Below are positions 45,094 to 55,467 of a DNA stretch of 64,000 nt, in pieces. Both the position numbers and the translations under genes were made by a program. Source of the stretch: DATDCY01 sp031406795 [NCBI: Candidatus Rokuibacteriota bacterium] (GTDB lineage Bacteria; JAUVQV01); the NCBI GenBank assembly GCA_031406795.1, contig JANOHV010000118.1, forward strand, positions 1 through 64,000. The letters are read 5' to 3'. The first letter of the stretch is position 1. Each line of letters opens with the position of its first letter. The notes under the pieces are model-generated. The model saw only the letters and a program-made list of their open reading frames with translations, did no database searches and was not told the origin of the DNA.

Positions 45094-46674
45094 TCAGACG
45101 GCGCGACAGGAGCCGGCGGCCCCACCCGCCGGCCCGCCCGTCGGCAGGGCGATGACGAAGGTCGTCCCAACCCCGTCGGCGATCTCGGCCCGGATCGAGC
45201 CGCCGTGCTTCTGGATGATGTTGAACACAATAGCCAGGCCGAGGCCGGTCCCCTTGTCCTTGGTCGTGAAGAATGGCTCGAACATCTTTTCGAGAGTCTC
45301 GCGGGACATTCCGTCGCCGGTGTCCGATACCCGGATCACCACGCGGCCATCCTCCTCGTCGGCGTGGATGGTCAGTTCGCCGGCCCCCGCCATGGCATCG
45401 ACCGCGTTGGCGAAGAGGTTCAGGAAGACCTGCTCGAGCTGTTCGGGATCGACGCAGACGATGATCTCCGCCGGGATCAGGGTGAGCTGCAGCCGGACCC
45501 GGCCGACGTCGCGGGCGCGCTCGAGCCGGGCCCAGGCGCCGCCGACCAGGCCCCGCAGTTCGACGAAGCGCATGCTCGGCTCGCGACCGCGCGCGAATCC
45601 GAGAAGGTCGCTGACGATGGTCTTGACGCGCATCGTCTCGCCGAAGATGTCGTTCAGCCCCCGTTTGAGGAATTCCGGGCCGGAGTCGCCGGATTTTTTC
45701 AATAGCCGCTGCGCGGTGGTGTAGATGTTGCTCAGCGGGTTGTTCAATTCATGGGCGACGCCGGCGGCCAGGGTCCCGATCGCGGCCAGCTTCTTGCTCT
45801 GGAGCAGCTCCTTCTCCCGGGCCAGGAGTTGCTCCTCCATGATGTTGAACGTGCGGATCAGCGTCTCGACCTCGTCGGCGCGACCGGCGCCTGCGGCGAC
45901 GGGCAGCGGTGCGAAGTGCCCGGCCCCGGTCCTCTCGACGACCGCGGTCAACAGCCGCAGACGCTGGACGACGCTTCCGGTGATATAGAGCAGGGTGCCG
46001 AAGCCGACCACGATGAAAAGGGGGAAGACGACGAGGATGGCGGTGCGCGAAACGGCGATGGATCTCTCGACGCGCGCACGGGCGTCCTTGTCGATCGCCT
46101 CGGTCGCCCCAAGGATGATCTCGCCGCTTCTGCGCAGCGCGGCGATGCTCGCCTCAAGTTCGCGCAGCACGGCGATGAACCGCCGGTCCCGGCCCATCCC
46201 GAGGGACTGCTGCAGGTAGTTCTGACTCACGAGGGGTTTGTCCAAGAGGTTGGCTTCGATCAGATCGCTGACGCGGGCGTACGCCGGGTCGGGCTTGAGG
46301 GCCGCGGACTCGTCGAGCGCCTCGTCCAAGAGCGCAGCGATGCCGCCGAAGTGCTCGCGATACACGGCGAGTTGGGCGCGAAGGTCCGGCACTTGAGTCG
46401 AGCGGTCGGCAGGGATGCCGACGAGAATCTGCTCCAGGTCGGCGATGGTTTCGTGGATCGCGCGGGCCTCGCCCTGCTGGTTGGAGACGTAGAGCAGGAA
46501 GTTCTTCTCGAGACGGCGCAGCTGCAGCGATCTGCTGCGGATGGTGTCGGCCAACTCGAGGAAGACCGTCTCCTTCTTGATCTCGACGAAGTTCAAGTAG
46601 AGGAACGCGGACAAAAGCGCGATAATGAAGGCGCTGAGGAGGAAGCTCAGCACGATCTTCTTCTTGAGAGACAT
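45094..46674 (-). CDS. Membrane histidine kinase of the FtsH locus
   Basis: A 526-residue kinase with membrane segments at about 8-28 and 211-231 and a helical periplasmic sensor containing [11 protein letters not shown], which echoes RRFEKNYFLY in the kinase beside Lon. HAMP-like linker, H-box with H308 ([16 protein letters not shown]), N-box [10 protein letters not shown]1 DTGDGMS and G2 GTGLGL are intact. The cognate regulator is 16 bp downstream. Confidence 0.94.
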   Translation of the reverse strand: MSLKKKIVLSFLLSAFIIALLSAFLYLNFVEIKKETVFLELADTIRSRSLQLRRLEKNFLLYVSNQQGEARAIHETIADLEQILVGIPADRSTQVPDLRAQLAVYREHFGGIAALLDEALDESAALKPDPAYARVSDLIEANLLDKPLVSQNYLQQSLGMGRDRRFIAVLRELEASIAALRRSGEIILGATEAIDKDARARVERSIAVSRTAILVVFPLFIVVGFGTLLYITGSVVQRLRLLTAVVERTGAGHFAPLPVAAGAGRADEVETLIRTFNIMEEQLLAREKELLQSKKLAAIGTLAAGVAHELNNPLSNIYTTAQRLLKKSGDSGPEFLKRGLNDIFGETMRVKTIVSDLLGFARGREPSMRFVELRGLVGGAWARLERARDVGRVRLQLTLIPAEIIVCVDPEQLEQVFLNLFANAVDAMAGAGELTIHADEEDGRVVIRVSDTGDGMSRETLEKMFEPFFTTKDKGTGLGLAIVFNIIQKHGGSIRAEIADGVGTTFVIALPTGGPAGGAAGSCRAV

Positions 46675-46710
46675 GGGACCATACTAGCACCAGAAAGCAC
46701 GAAGACGGGT

Positions 46711-48501
46711 ATGCGGCGGGGGCACGAAAGACAGAGCGCCGGCGGGCAACCCGGTTCCGACTGGGGGCGCCTGCTGCCATTTCTGCGCTGGCGGACGCTG
46801 ATCACCGCCCGCAGCACGCGCGCCGACCTTCTGGCCGGTCTCACCGGAGCAGTCATCGTGCTGCCGCAGGGGGTGGCGTTCGCGATGATCGCCGGTCTGC
46901 CCCCGGAATACGGGCTGTACAGCGCGATCGTGCCGGCCATGGTCGCGGCGCTCTTCGGCTCCTCACACCACCTGATCTCGGGGCCGACGACCGCGATCTC
47001 CATCGTCGTTTTCACCACGGTCGGCCCGTTCGCCGAGCCCGGGAGCGCCGAGTACATCCGGATGGTACTGACGCTGACGCTGATTGCCGGCGCCTTCCAG
47101 CTCGCGCTGGGGCTGGCCCGGCTCGGCGCCATGGTGAACTTCATCTCCCACTCGGTGGTGGTCGGGTTCACCGCCGGCGCGGCGCTGCTCATCGCAACGA
47201 GCCAGGTGAGCACGTTCCTCGGCATCCCGGCGACGAAGCAGCACGCGTTCGTCCACATCTGGGAGCACATCTTCCGGCATTTGCCGGAGGCCAACCCCAC
47301 GGTGCTCGCAGTCTCCGCGGTGACGCTGGCCACGGCGGTGCTCTTCAAGATCTTCCTGCCGCGGCTCCCGGGCCTGCTGCTGGCGATGATCGCGGGCAGC
47401 CTCGCTGCTGCGGCGCTCCACGGCGGCGAGCACGGTGTGCGGCTCGTCGGGTCGCTGCCGGGCCGCCTGCCGCCGCTGTCGTGGCCCGACCTTTCGACGG
47501 CCGCGGTGCGCAACCTGGCGCCGGGCGCGTTGGCCATCGCCATGCTCGGGCTCGTCGAGGCGGTGTCGATCGCGCGCTCCGTCGCGACGCGGTCGCACCA
47601 GCGCATCGACAGCAACCAGGAGTTCGTCGGACAGGGACTATCGAACGTGGTCGGCAGTTTCTTCTCCAGCTACGCTTCCTCGGGATCCTTCACCCGCTCG
47701 GGGCTCAATTTCGCCGTCGGGGCACAGACCCCGATGGCGGCGGTGTACGCGGCCCTCGCTCTGGGCGCCGTCCTGGTGCTGATCGCGCCGCTGACGGCCT
47801 ACCTGCCGCTGGCCTCCATGGCCGCGGTGCTGCTCGTCGTGGCTGCGGGGCTCGTGGACCGGCACCACATCCGCGCGATCGCGAAAACCAGCCGCCCGGA
47901 GGCCGTGGTCCTCGCGGTCACCTTCGTGACAACGCTCGTCGCGGAGCTGGAGTTCGCGATCTACGTCGGCGTCATCCTGTCGCTGGTGCTTTACCTCAAC
48001 CGGACCTCGCACCCGCGCTTCATCACCCTGGTCCCCGACCCCGAGCGCAACCGCAAGGCGTTCGTGAATATCCGGAAGAAGCCCTCCCCGGAGTGCCCGC
48101 AACTCAAGATCGTGAGGATCGACGGTTCGGTGTTCTTCGGCGCCGTCAACCACGTCGTCGAAAGCCTCGACGTCATCACCCGCGAGAACCCGGAGCAGGC
48201 GCACATCCTGATCGTCGGCGGCGGCATCAACTTCATCGACGTCGCCGGCTGCGAAATGTTCGCCGAGGAGGCGCGGCGCCTGCGCCTGGAGGGCAGGGTG
48301 CTCTACCTCTGTTCGCTCAAGGGGGAGGTGCTCGACGTCCTGAAGCGCGGGGGCTGCGTCGGGCACGTGGGCGGGGAGAACCTCTTCCGGTCCAAGTCGG
48401 AGGCGGTGCGCAAACTGGTGCTGACCCGCCTGGATCCGGAGCGCTGCCGCGTCTGCCGCGTGCGGATCTTCAACGAGTGCTCCCGGATGCCGGGCGCGTA
48501 G
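46711..48501 (+). CDS. SulP-family anion transporter with STAS domain
   Basis: A 596-residue transporter from the ATG at 46711; the frame is open far upstream but that part is antisense to the kinase gene. About 11-12 membrane segments carry SulP signatures (VIVLPQGVAFAMIAGLPPEY, GLYSAIVPAMVAALFGSS). A STAS domain (about 440-560, IVRIDGSVFFGAVNHV) closes it, with a C-terminal CRVCRVRIFNEC segment. SulP proteins move sulfate, bicarbonate or other anions. Weak sigma54-like boxes (GG 46675, GC 46687) lie just upstream. Confidence 0.92.
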   Translation: MRRGHERQSAGGQPGSDWGRLLPFLRWRTLITARSTRADLLAGLTGAVIVLPQGVAFAMIAGLPPEYGLYSAIVPAMVAALFGSSHHLISGPTTAISIVVFTTVGPFAEPGSAEYIRMVLTLTLIAGAFQLALGLARLGAMVNFISHSVVVGFTAGAALLIATSQVSTFLGIPATKQHAFVHIWEHIFRHLPEANPTVLAVSAVTLATAVLFKIFLPRLPGLLLAMIAGSLAAAALHGGEHGVRLVGSLPGRLPPLSWPDLSTAAVRNLAPGALAIAMLGLVEAVSIARSVATRSHQRIDSNQEFVGQGLSNVVGSFFSSYASSGSFTRSGLNFAVGAQTPMAAVYAALALGAVLVLIAPLTAYLPLASMAAVLLVVAAGLVDRHHIRAIAKTSRPEAVVLAVTFVTTLVAELEFAIYVGVILSLVLYLNRTSHPRFITLVPDPERNRKAFVNIRKKPSPECPQLKIVRIDGSVFFGAVNHVVESLDVITRENPEQAHILIVGGGINFIDVAGCEMFAEEARRLRLEGRVLYLCSLKGEVLDVLKRGGCVGHVGGENLFRSKSEAVRKLVLTRLDPERCRVCRVRIFNECSRMPGA

Positions 48502-48571
48502 CGGGCCGCTGAAAAAGGGCCCATCTGCGGCGCGCCTTGCGCCTGGACCTCGTTGATCAGCCTGCCCGTTG
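48502..48571. repeat. GCTGAAAA-type repeat, copy 2
   Basis: Contains ccgctgaaaaagggcccatctgcgg and ttgcgcctggacc, the reverse order of the element at 14251. It fills the 75-bp gap between two convergent genes and may serve as a transcription barrier. Confidence 0.75.
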
Positions 48572-48576
48572 AAGGA

Positions 48577-49350
48577 CTAGCGCGCCTTCCAGATGGCCGG
48601 CCGTTTCTCGGCGAAAGCCCGCGGGCCTTCGGCTGCGTCTTCACTTGCCGCGATCCGCGCCCAGGCCGCGTCGTTGCGCGCCTGCAGCTGCTCCTCGGGC
48701 AGGGAGAACAATCCGCGGGCGAGCGCCAGAGTCTCGCGAACGGCGAGCGGCGCGTTGGCGCAGATGCGCCGGGCCAGGTCGCGCGCGGCTTCGAGAAGAG
48801 TTCCGGGGGGCACGACCTGGTTGATCAGCCCCAGCTCGTGGGCGACGCGGGCGTCGATGACATCGCCGGTGAGCAGCAATTCAAGGGCCCGGGCGCGGGG
48901 GATCATCCGCGGCAGGCGCAGCGCGCCGCCCGAGGCGGAGAAGAGACCGCGCTTGACCTCGGGCAGGCCGAAGACCGCGCCTTCGACGGCCACGACAAGA
49001 TCGCAGGAGAGCACGATTTCGCACCCGCCCCCGAGCGCCGCTCCGTTGACGGCGGCGATCACCGGCTTGGTGCGCGCAACGTGGGTGAAGCCGGCGAAGC
49101 CGCCGGGTCCCTCGAGGATCGACGGGCCTTCCCCCGCGGCGAAGGCCTTCAGGTCCATGCCGGCGCAGAACGCCCGGTCGCCGCTGCCGGTGAGAATTGC
49201 GACGAGAGCCGCGGGGTCGGCTTCGAACCGGGCCGTCGCCGCGCTGAGCGCGCGGGTCATCGCCGCGTCGATCGCATTGCGCTGCGCGGGGCGATCGAGG
49301 CTGATGGTGGCGATGCGGTCGGCGATTTCGTAACGTACGGTGTGCGACAT
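48577..49350 (-). CDS. Enoyl-CoA hydratase/isomerase family protein
   Basis: A 257-residue crotonase. The CoA and oxyanion-hole segments are clear (GDRAFCAGMDLKAFA and NGAALGGGCEIVLSCDLVVA). A glutamate is kept at the active-site position (FGLPEVKRGLFSASGGALRL). The product fits fatty-acid or aromatic-acid degradation, but crotonases are diverse and no pathway neighbours are present. It follows no obvious operon; a receiver gene lies 24 bp away on the same strand. Confidence 0.9.
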   Translation of the reverse strand: MSHTVRYEIADRIATISLDRPAQRNAIDAAMTRALSAATARFEADPAALVAILTGSGDRAFCAGMDLKAFAAGEGPSILEGPGGFAGFTHVARTKPVIAAVNGAALGGGCEIVLSCDLVVAVEGAVFGLPEVKRGLFSASGGALRLPRMIPRARALELLLTGDVIDARVAHELGLINQVVPPGTLLEAARDLARRICANAPLAVRETLALARGLFSLPEEQLQARNDAAWARIAASEDAAEGPRAFAEKRPAIWKAR

Positions 49351-49374
49351 CGGTCTGGCTCTCCCCGCGCGCTG

Positions 49375-49800
49375 TCAGGCTGTTGCCGGCGGCGGCGCGA
49401 GCTTCTCTCGGAGTTCCCGATTCTCGCGCTGCAGCGCCGACCAGGCCAGGGCGCGTTCGATGCCGAGGACGATCTGTTCCTTCCTGAAGGGCTTCAGGAT
49501 GAAGTCGAAAACGCCCTTCTCGCGCGTCTCGGCCGCCGCTTCCTCGGTGCCGTAGGCGGTGATGATGATCACGGGGATCTCGGAGAAGGCCCGGATCGCC
49601 TCGAGCAGCTCGCTGCCGTCGAGACCAGGCATCTTCAGGTCGGCGATCACCAGATCGATGCCGCCGCGGCGCACGATCTGGACGGCTTCGACCGGGTTGT
49701 TCGTGGTCTCGATCGTGTGCGGCGTCTTGTCGCGGATGATCATCGCGAGCAGTTTGAGCATCCCGGGTTCGTCGTCCACGGCCAATATGCGTGCCGGCAT
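49375..49800 (-). CDS. Single-domain response regulator with coiled tail
   Basis: A 141-residue receiver: D9/D10/E11, acceptor D54, T81 and K103, then a short coiled segment (SALQRENRELREKLAPP). No DNA-binding domain. It lies 19 bp after the Cache/PAS kinase gene, its likely partner. Confidence 0.93.
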   Translation of the reverse strand: MPARILAVDDEPGMLKLLAMIIRDKTPHTIETTNNPVEAVQIVRRGGIDLVIADLKMPGLDGSELLEAIRAFSEIPVIIITAYGTEEAAAETREKGVFDFILKPFRKEQIVLGIERALAWSALQRENRELREKLAPPPATA

Positions 49801-49819
49801 CCTGTCGCCTCCCTTTCCC

Positions 49820-52057
49820 CTAGCCTGGTGCCCCGCGGCGCACCGCCGGGAGCGTGATGATGAACGTGGTTCCGGGCCGCTTCGATTCCTCGGCGGTGGC
49901 CGTCTCCACCGCGATGGTGCCGGCGTGGCGCGCGACGATGCCGTAGGAGACCGAGAGGCCGAGCCCGGTGCCCTCGCCGACTTTCTTCGTTGTGAACAGC
50001 GGGTCGAAGATCCGCGAGCGGATCTCGGGCGGAATCCCGGGGCCGGTGTCGGAGATCAGTACCTCGATGCAGGTGCCCCCCTCGCCGAGACGGGTCTGGA
50101 CGCCGAGTTCGCCGCCCCCCTCGAGCTTCATCGCGTAGACCGCGTTGTTGATGATGTTGAGAAAGACCTGCTGCAGCTCGTCGGCGTCGCCGCGCACCGG
50201 CGGCAGGTCCGCGAGCAGGTCGTGCTGGCTGACCGAGATGCGGTTCACGAGCAGGTAGTTGCCCAGGACGGCGAGCACCGCCTCGAGGCAGGCGTTGACG
50301 TCCACCTCGTCTTCGCTGTGCTCCTTGCGCCGCGCGAAGGTCAGCAGGTTTTCGACGACCTTCTTGGCCTTGTTGCCGTAGCTCTCGATCGTGCGCAGCA
50401 CCTCCTCGGTCTCGGAACCCTTCTCGGCTTTCTCGAGGAGCAGGTCGGTGAACCCGAGGATGACGGTGAGCGGGTTGTTGATCTCGTGCGCCACGCCGGC
50501 CGAGAGCGTCCCGAGCGATGCCAGCTTCTCGGTGTGGTAGTTCTGCTCCTCGATCTGCCGGCGGTCGGTGATGTCGCGGGCGATGCCGATGACGGCGTAG
50601 ATCTGGCCGGCCTCGTCGAGCAGCCTGCGGAAGTTGGTGTTCAGCCAGAGCTCGCGATCGCCGATCTTCACCAGGTGGGTGATCTGACGGCCCTTCTTGG
50701 TCTCGAACACCTCGTCGATGGCCAGCAGCGGCTCCTCGGCGGTCGGGCAGGCGAAGATGTCGGAGAGGTTGCGCCCGACGATCTCCTCCACCGGCATCCG
50801 GAAGACCTTCGCGCCGTAGGCGTTGATCGACAGGATGGTCCCGGCACGGTCCGCCGTGAAGATCGCGTCACCGGCGTTTTCAACGAGCGAACGGTAGCGC
50901 TGCTCGGATTTCTGGAATTCCGCCGTCTGGTGGGCGACTTCGCGCTCGAGGTCCGCTGACCAGCGGGCCATCAGCGAGATGATAATCACGGTGCCGAGCA
51001 CGAACACCGCGATGATCACCGCCTGCAGCAGCAGGCCGCGCACCTGGATGGCGTGGATCGACCCTTCCACCTCGCTGATCGGGGCGACCACCGCCACCGA
51101 CCAGAGCGGGCCGCCCGCCTCGCCGGTGACGCGGATCGGCGCATAGGCGATGAGCTTGCGGACCTTCCCCTCGACGCCGAGGTGCCACCCGGAGATGTAC
51201 CAGCTCGTGCCCTCCTTGCCGGCGAGCATCAGCGTTTTCTGGATCTCGTTGATGCGGGCGAACGAGATCGTCGGCATCTTCGCGGTGCGCGCTTCGAAGG
51301 CGTTCTTGCCGGTGAAAATCGCCTCCTGGTGGTGCAAAAACGTGCCGTTGCCGTCGATGACCCAGGCGTAACCGGTCTTGCCGGAGCGGATGTCGCGGGT
51401 CACGCTCCCGGTGAGTTCGGCGACATCGACGACCAGCGTGAGTACCCCGGTGAAGCCGCGCGTCGGGGCCGGGTGTTCCTCGTCGGCGGCGTCCTGCCAG
51501 ACGGGGCGCACGAAACGCATCAGCAGCGTGGCCGGCTCGTCCGCGCCGGCGGCGGCGACCGGGGTGACGAGCAGGCGCTCCCGGTTGGCCGGGTCGGTCG
51601 CCCAGAGCAGGTAGAGGGTGTCCTCGGCGGACGGCTCCAGACGGCGGTAGCCCGCGCGCCCGTAAACGTGCGCGAGTGTTCCCGGGGAGGGCAGGAAGCG
51701 GATCTGGACCGCCCCGTTGTCCTTCACGCTCATGAAAGCGCTTTCCAGACGGCCGACGAGTGCGATCCGCTCCTGGTATTGCAGAGCCGGCGCCTGACTC
51801 AGCAGGCGCAACTCCTTCTGGAGCATCGCCAGCGAGTGGGTGATCTGCCGGGCGGCATACTTGGCGATGACCAGTTGCTGCTTGTTGAAATCCTCGGTTA
51901 CGACTTCCTTCACCGAACGGTAGGAGAGCCAGCCGAGCACGAGAATGACGCCGCAGAGCAGGACGCTGACCCCGACGACGATCCGCTTGGACCGCCGCAC
52001 GAAGCGCGCTGCCCAGGCGACGAGCGAGACGGCGGAGGCGTGCAGGAGCTCTCTCAT
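49820..52057 (-). CDS. Cache/PAS sensor histidine kinase
   Basis: A 745-residue kinase. Membrane segments at about 25-47 and 330-352 enclose a large periplasmic double-Cache-type sensor (TGYAWVIDGNGTFLHHQEAI). A PAS domain with PAC end follows (about 395-510, VIGIARDITDRRQIEEQN), then H524 in GVAHEINNPLTVILGF, N-box NIINNAVYAM, G1 DTGPGIP and G2 GTGLGL. Such kinases sense small extracellular metabolites. The receiver downstream is the probable acceptor. Confidence 0.94.
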   Translation of the reverse strand: MRELLHASAVSLVAWAARFVRRSKRIVVGVSVLLCGVILVLGWLSYRSVKEVVTEDFNKQQLVIAKYAARQITHSLAMLQKELRLLSQAPALQYQERIALVGRLESAFMSVKDNGAVQIRFLPSPGTLAHVYGRAGYRRLEPSAEDTLYLLWATDPANRERLLVTPVAAAGADEPATLLMRFVRPVWQDAADEEHPAPTRGFTGVLTLVVDVAELTGSVTRDIRSGKTGYAWVIDGNGTFLHHQEAIFTGKNAFEARTAKMPTISFARINEIQKTLMLAGKEGTSWYISGWHLGVEGKVRKLIAYAPIRVTGEAGGPLWSVAVVAPISEVEGSIHAIQVRGLLLQAVIIAVFVLGTVIIISLMARWSADLEREVAHQTAEFQKSEQRYRSLVENAGDAIFTADRAGTILSINAYGAKVFRMPVEEIVGRNLSDIFACPTAEEPLLAIDEVFETKKGRQITHLVKIGDRELWLNTNFRRLLDEAGQIYAVIGIARDITDRRQIEEQNYHTEKLASLGTLSAGVAHEINNPLTVILGFTDLLLEKAEKGSETEEVLRTIESYGNKAKKVVENLLTFARRKEHSEDEVDVNACLEAVLAVLGNYLLVNRISVSQHDLLADLPPVRGDADELQQVFLNIINNAVYAMKLEGGGELGVQTRLGEGGTCIEVLISDTGPGIPPEIRSRIFDPLFTTKKVGEGTGLGLSVSYGIVARHAGTIAVETATAEESKRPGTTFIITLPAVRRGAPG

Positions 52058-52106
52058 GATCCGGCGCGATTATAGCAGGGCGCGCCGCCTCCCCGCTCTG
52101 CGGTCC

Positions 52107-52808
52107 TCAGGTCAGAGGCGGAGCGGTTCCGGCATTGTTGTGGAGGGCGCATTTCGGATCGCCGATGCGCAGCAGATCGCCGGTCGTTCCGACGCCCCAG
52201 CGTTCGAGCCGCCGCAGGAGCCGCTGGAAGACCTGCGCGGTGACCAGCGCGTCGCCGAGGGCGTTGTGCTCGGCGCGGCAGGGCACGCCGAGGGCCTGTG
52301 CCAGCGCCGGCAGGCGCGGGTCCTGCAGGCGGGGGAGACCCGGTCCGCCGTCGTTCGGGGCGCGGCTGGAGAGCCAGTCGTACAGCGGCCAGGTGTCCAG
52401 CACCGGGTTGGCGAGCGGGGCCAGCCCGGCCTTCGCGAAGGCGGCTCCCAGGAACTCGAGATCGATCTCGATGAAGTGGCCGATCAGGATGTCCGCGGCG
52501 CAGAAGGCCCGGAACTTCTCGAGGACGGCGCCGATGCCGGGTCGGCCGCGCACGTCTTCGGGGGTGATGCCATGCAGCACGATGCTCGTCGCGGTCAGCG
52601 CGCTCGACGGCTGCACCTCCTCGTAGAAGCGGTCGGCCAGCACGATGCGTCCCTCGCGCAGGCGCAGTCCGGCGAGCGAGACGATCGAGTCCCGCCGCGC
52701 GTCGAGCCCGGTGAGTTCGCTGTCGATGACCGCGTAGCGCGATGCGGCGGGAGCCAGCCGGGCGAGGCGCACGAGCGGGGTCTGCGGGCGGCCGCGGAAG
52801 GGCCACAC
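52107..52808 (-). CDS. DnaQ-like 3'-5' exonuclease
   Basis: A 233-residue DEDDh exonuclease. Exo I is D29/E31 in VIDSELTGLD, Exo II D in GHFIEIDLEFL and Exo III H/D in HNALGDALVTA. Its start shares one base with the stop of the DUF294 gene, so the two are coupled. The same pairing of a DUF294/CBS nucleotidyltransferase with a DnaQ-like exonuclease is seen in other bacteria by my recollection; the joint function is unknown. Confidence 0.9.
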   Translation of the reverse strand: MWPFRGRPQTPLVRLARLAPAASRYAVIDSELTGLDARRDSIVSLAGLRLREGRIVLADRFYEEVQPSSALTATSIVLHGITPEDVRGRPGIGAVLEKFRAFCAADILIGHFIEIDLEFLGAAFAKAGLAPLANPVLDTWPLYDWLSSRAPNDGGPGLPRLQDPRLPALAQALGVPCRAEHNALGDALVTAQVFQRLLRRLERWGVGTTGDLLRIGDPKCALHNNAGTAPPLT

Positions 52809-54841
52809 TAGAGGATGGCGGCCTTGTAGCGCTCGAGGACCTGGTCCTGCACGCGCGACACGAGGTGGAACGCATCCTTGATGGTGCGCTTCTCGAGGTT
52901 CGTCAGGCGGCTCGGCGTGATGAAGTTGTTGATCTCGCCGCCGTCGCTCATCTGGCGGTACTGGCTGTGCACGCGCAGCAGCAGCAGAAAATCGAGCGCC
53001 TGCTTGAGTTCATCGGCGAACTCGCGGACCACCGTGTGCGTCTCGCGCAGGGCTTCGATGCGCTCGATGGTGGAGGAGGCGCGGCAGCCCTTCTCGAGGG
53101 CGAAGAAACGCACCAGGTCGATCAACGGGTTGATCCCCCGCGCCTTGAGGTTGAGCTGATCCTTGTGTTCGCCGCTTTTTTCGACGACGAAGGAGCCGAA
53201 AAAGCCGATGGGCGGGCGGTTGGTGACGATCTGGTTGACGATGTAGTTCAGAAAGAGGGGTTGGTCCTCGATCTGCGCCACGATGTGGTCGCGCAGCCGA
53301 TCCCCGAGGAGCGGGTCGCCGTGGACGACGCGGAAGTCGAAGAAGACCGAGGTCTGAATCGGGCTGTCGCCGCCCGGGTTCTGGATCCAGTCCGAGAAAT
53401 ACCTGCGCCAGACACGCAGCGGCTGACGCCAGAGCGGGTTGGCGGCCATGATTCCGGCCGGGCAGGGCGGGAAGCCGCAGGCGATGAGCGTCTCTTTCGC
53501 GAAAGCGCCCACTTCGGTCGCCCAGCGCTGGCCCTCCGCCGCGAGTTCGGGGTCGGTGCAATCGTCGAGCAGCAGCCCGTTGTCCTGGTCGGTGCGGAAG
53601 ACCTGCTCGCGCCGTCCTTCCGAGCCGAGGGCGAGCCAGGCGTAGCGCAGCGGGGCGGGGCCGAATTTGCGTTCGGCCATCTCGAGGACGCGGCCAACGA
53701 TGCGGTCGTTGATCTCGGTGACCACGGGAGTGATGTTCGTGGCGCGCGCCCCTTCCTTGAGCAGCAGGCCGATGATCTGAGTTACCTTGCGCGAGGCCAG
53801 CGCCAGGCCGGGGATGTCCTGCTGCTGCTCGATCTCCTGCACGACCGAGAGCGGGGAGGTCCCCTGCAGGATCATCAGGTCATGGTTGGTGATGATCCCC
53901 TTCACCGCCCCGGATTCGACCACGAGCAGGTGGTGGATGTTGTTGCGGATCATCGTCAGCAGCGCCTCGAAGCAGTAATCGCGGGCGTCCATCGTGACCA
54001 GCGGCGAACTCATGATCGCCGCGGCCGGATCGGCGACGTCGCGGCCGGCGGCAACGACCTTGTCGCGGATGTCGCGGTCGGTGATGATCCCCTCGGGCGT
54101 GCCGGCCGCATCCAGCACGATGAGCGAGCTGATGCGGTTGCGCGACATGATCACCGCTGCGGCCTGTATCGACAGTCCGGGTGGGGCGGTGACCACGTTG
54201 CCGGTCGCGAGTTCACCCACCGGTGTCGTGAACAGCAGTCGCTCGCCGCCGCCGACGAGAATGCTGCGCGTGCGCATCTCGTGGAGCGTCTTGTCCAGGT
54301 ACTTGCTCAGAAAAGTCCGGTGCAGGTATTCGCGGATCTGGGGGTTGGCGTCGAGGAGGCGCCGGAAATCCGGCTTTTCGATCAGATAGCAGATGGTGTC
54401 GGAGGTGGCGACCACGTTCGTGCGGGAGCGGTCACCCGTGTAGAGCGACAGAAACCCGATGATGTCGCCCTCGGCCCGGTAGTCGACGAGCGTCTCCTCG
54501 TTTTCGTCGGAGCGGATGAAGATCTTCGCCCCGCCCTTCTTGATGACCAGCAGGTTCTCGCTCGGGGGGCCGCCCTGCTCGAGGATCAGCGCCCCGGTCG
54601 GGTAGTACTCCAGCGACACGGCGCGGGCCACCTCGCGCAGCGTTTGATCCTCGAGAAACTGGAAGGGCGGAACTTTCCTGAGGAAGGCGACGACTTCCTG
54701 GACGGCGGCGCCACGGACCCGCGCACGCTCCTTCACGGCGAGAATTCGCGTGTGTGCACTAGGAAATTTCTCCACGAAATTCGAGTGGCCCGCGGGAAGG
54801 TGCGGCCTCTTCGGTGGAACGGACGTTGTGCCTGTCTGCAT
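52808..54841 (-). CDS. cNMP-binding, CBS and DUF294 nucleotidyltransferase protein
   Basis: A 677-residue signalling protein. A cyclic-nucleotide-binding domain (about 50-175, YPTGALILEQGG, IIGFLSLYTGDRSR) is followed by a CBS pair (about 205-330), then a DUF294 nucleotidyltransferase (GSEGRREQ at 406-413, with D418 and D420) and a helical DUF294 C-terminal region. Related to GlnD-type enzymes that nucleotidylate a partner. It probably senses nucleotide state. The ATG at 54841 has no clear ribosome site. Confidence 0.93.
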   Translation of the reverse strand: MQTGTTSVPPKRPHLPAGHSNFVEKFPSAHTRILAVKERARVRGAAVQEVVAFLRKVPPFQFLEDQTLREVARAVSLEYYPTGALILEQGGPPSENLLVIKKGGAKIFIRSDENEETLVDYRAEGDIIGFLSLYTGDRSRTNVVATSDTICYLIEKPDFRRLLDANPQIREYLHRTFLSKYLDKTLHEMRTRSILVGGGERLLFTTPVGELATGNVVTAPPGLSIQAAAVIMSRNRISSLIVLDAAGTPEGIITDRDIRDKVVAAGRDVADPAAAIMSSPLVTMDARDYCFEALLTMIRNNIHHLLVVESGAVKGIITNHDLMILQGTSPLSVVQEIEQQQDIPGLALASRKVTQIIGLLLKEGARATNITPVVTEINDRIVGRVLEMAERKFGPAPLRYAWLALGSEGRREQVFRTDQDNGLLLDDCTDPELAAEGQRWATEVGAFAKETLIACGFPPCPAGIMAANPLWRQPLRVWRRYFSDWIQNPGGDSPIQTSVFFDFRVVHGDPLLGDRLRDHIVAQIEDQPLFLNYIVNQIVTNRPPIGFFGSFVVEKSGEHKDQLNLKARGINPLIDLVRFFALEKGCRASSTIERIEALRETHTVVREFADELKQALDFLLLLRVHSQYRQMSDGGEINNFITPSRLTNLEKRTIKDAFHLVSRVQDQVLERYKAAIL

Positions 54842-54935
54842 GGCAAGACTTCGGTGTCCTCATGCAGAAGCCTCCCTAGTCTTGCGGGCGACGCGCCCGC
54901 GTTGCGGCAACGATACCGGATGCGGCGGCAGGTGG

Positions 54936-55397
54936 TCAAGGAGGCCCGGTCGCGCACCAGCGCTTCCAGGCGATCCGGCTCGAGAACAGCAGGCCGGTGC
55001 CGATCGCGAGGTACAGCGGGCCGACCACGGCGTGCGAGAGCGGGCCGCTGCGCAGGAGCCGGCCCGCGCCCGACATCAGCGCCACGAGCAGCCAGCTGCG
55101 CCACGAGAGGAAGCCTCCCGCGCAGCGGCCGTCGCCGCGCGCCGCGATGCGATCCGCGATGCCCCCGGCCGCTTTGTCGAGGACGAAGCGTCCCTTGAGC
55201 AGGCCGGCGGCAACCCCGAGGACGACAGCCAGCACGCCGGTGCGGAGGCCGAACGCCTCGAGTGTCCAGCGCGCGCCGAAACCGAGCAACACCAATCCCA
55301 CGATGGTCCAGAGCGCGGCGGCGAGCAGCAGTTGGGTGCGTCCGGCGGCACGGGGCTTCCAGCGCTCGAGCGGCGAGCGGCGAAGTGCGGGTTCCAT
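54936..55397 (-). CDS. Small membrane protein of unknown function
   Basis: A 153-residue protein with about four hydrophobic segments (residues about 23-45, 50-68, 100-118 and 125-142). A KGRFVLDKAA motif between segments 2 and 3 is all that stands out. It may be a YbaN- or DUF-type membrane protein; I do not recognise it. It lies 94 bp upstream of the DUF294 gene. Confidence 0.65.
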   Translation of the reverse strand: MEPALRRSPLERWKPRAAGRTQLLLAAALWTIVGLVLLGFGARWTLEAFGLRTGVLAVVLGVAAGLLKGRFVLDKAAGGIADRIAARGDGRCAGGFLSWRSWLLVALMSGAGRLLRSGPLSHAVVGPLYLAIGTGLLFSSRIAWKRWCATGPP

Positions 55398-55467
55398 GCG
55401 TTGGACGCTAGCACCCGGCCTCGTGGGGAGTCAAATCCCGGCCCCCGTCACGGAAACGGAGAGGAGG

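Noticed and set aside
45751-46710. Upstream extension of the SulP reading frame
   Set aside because: The extension is antisense to the kinase gene and has reverse-frame composition; SulP homology begins after the ATG at 46711.
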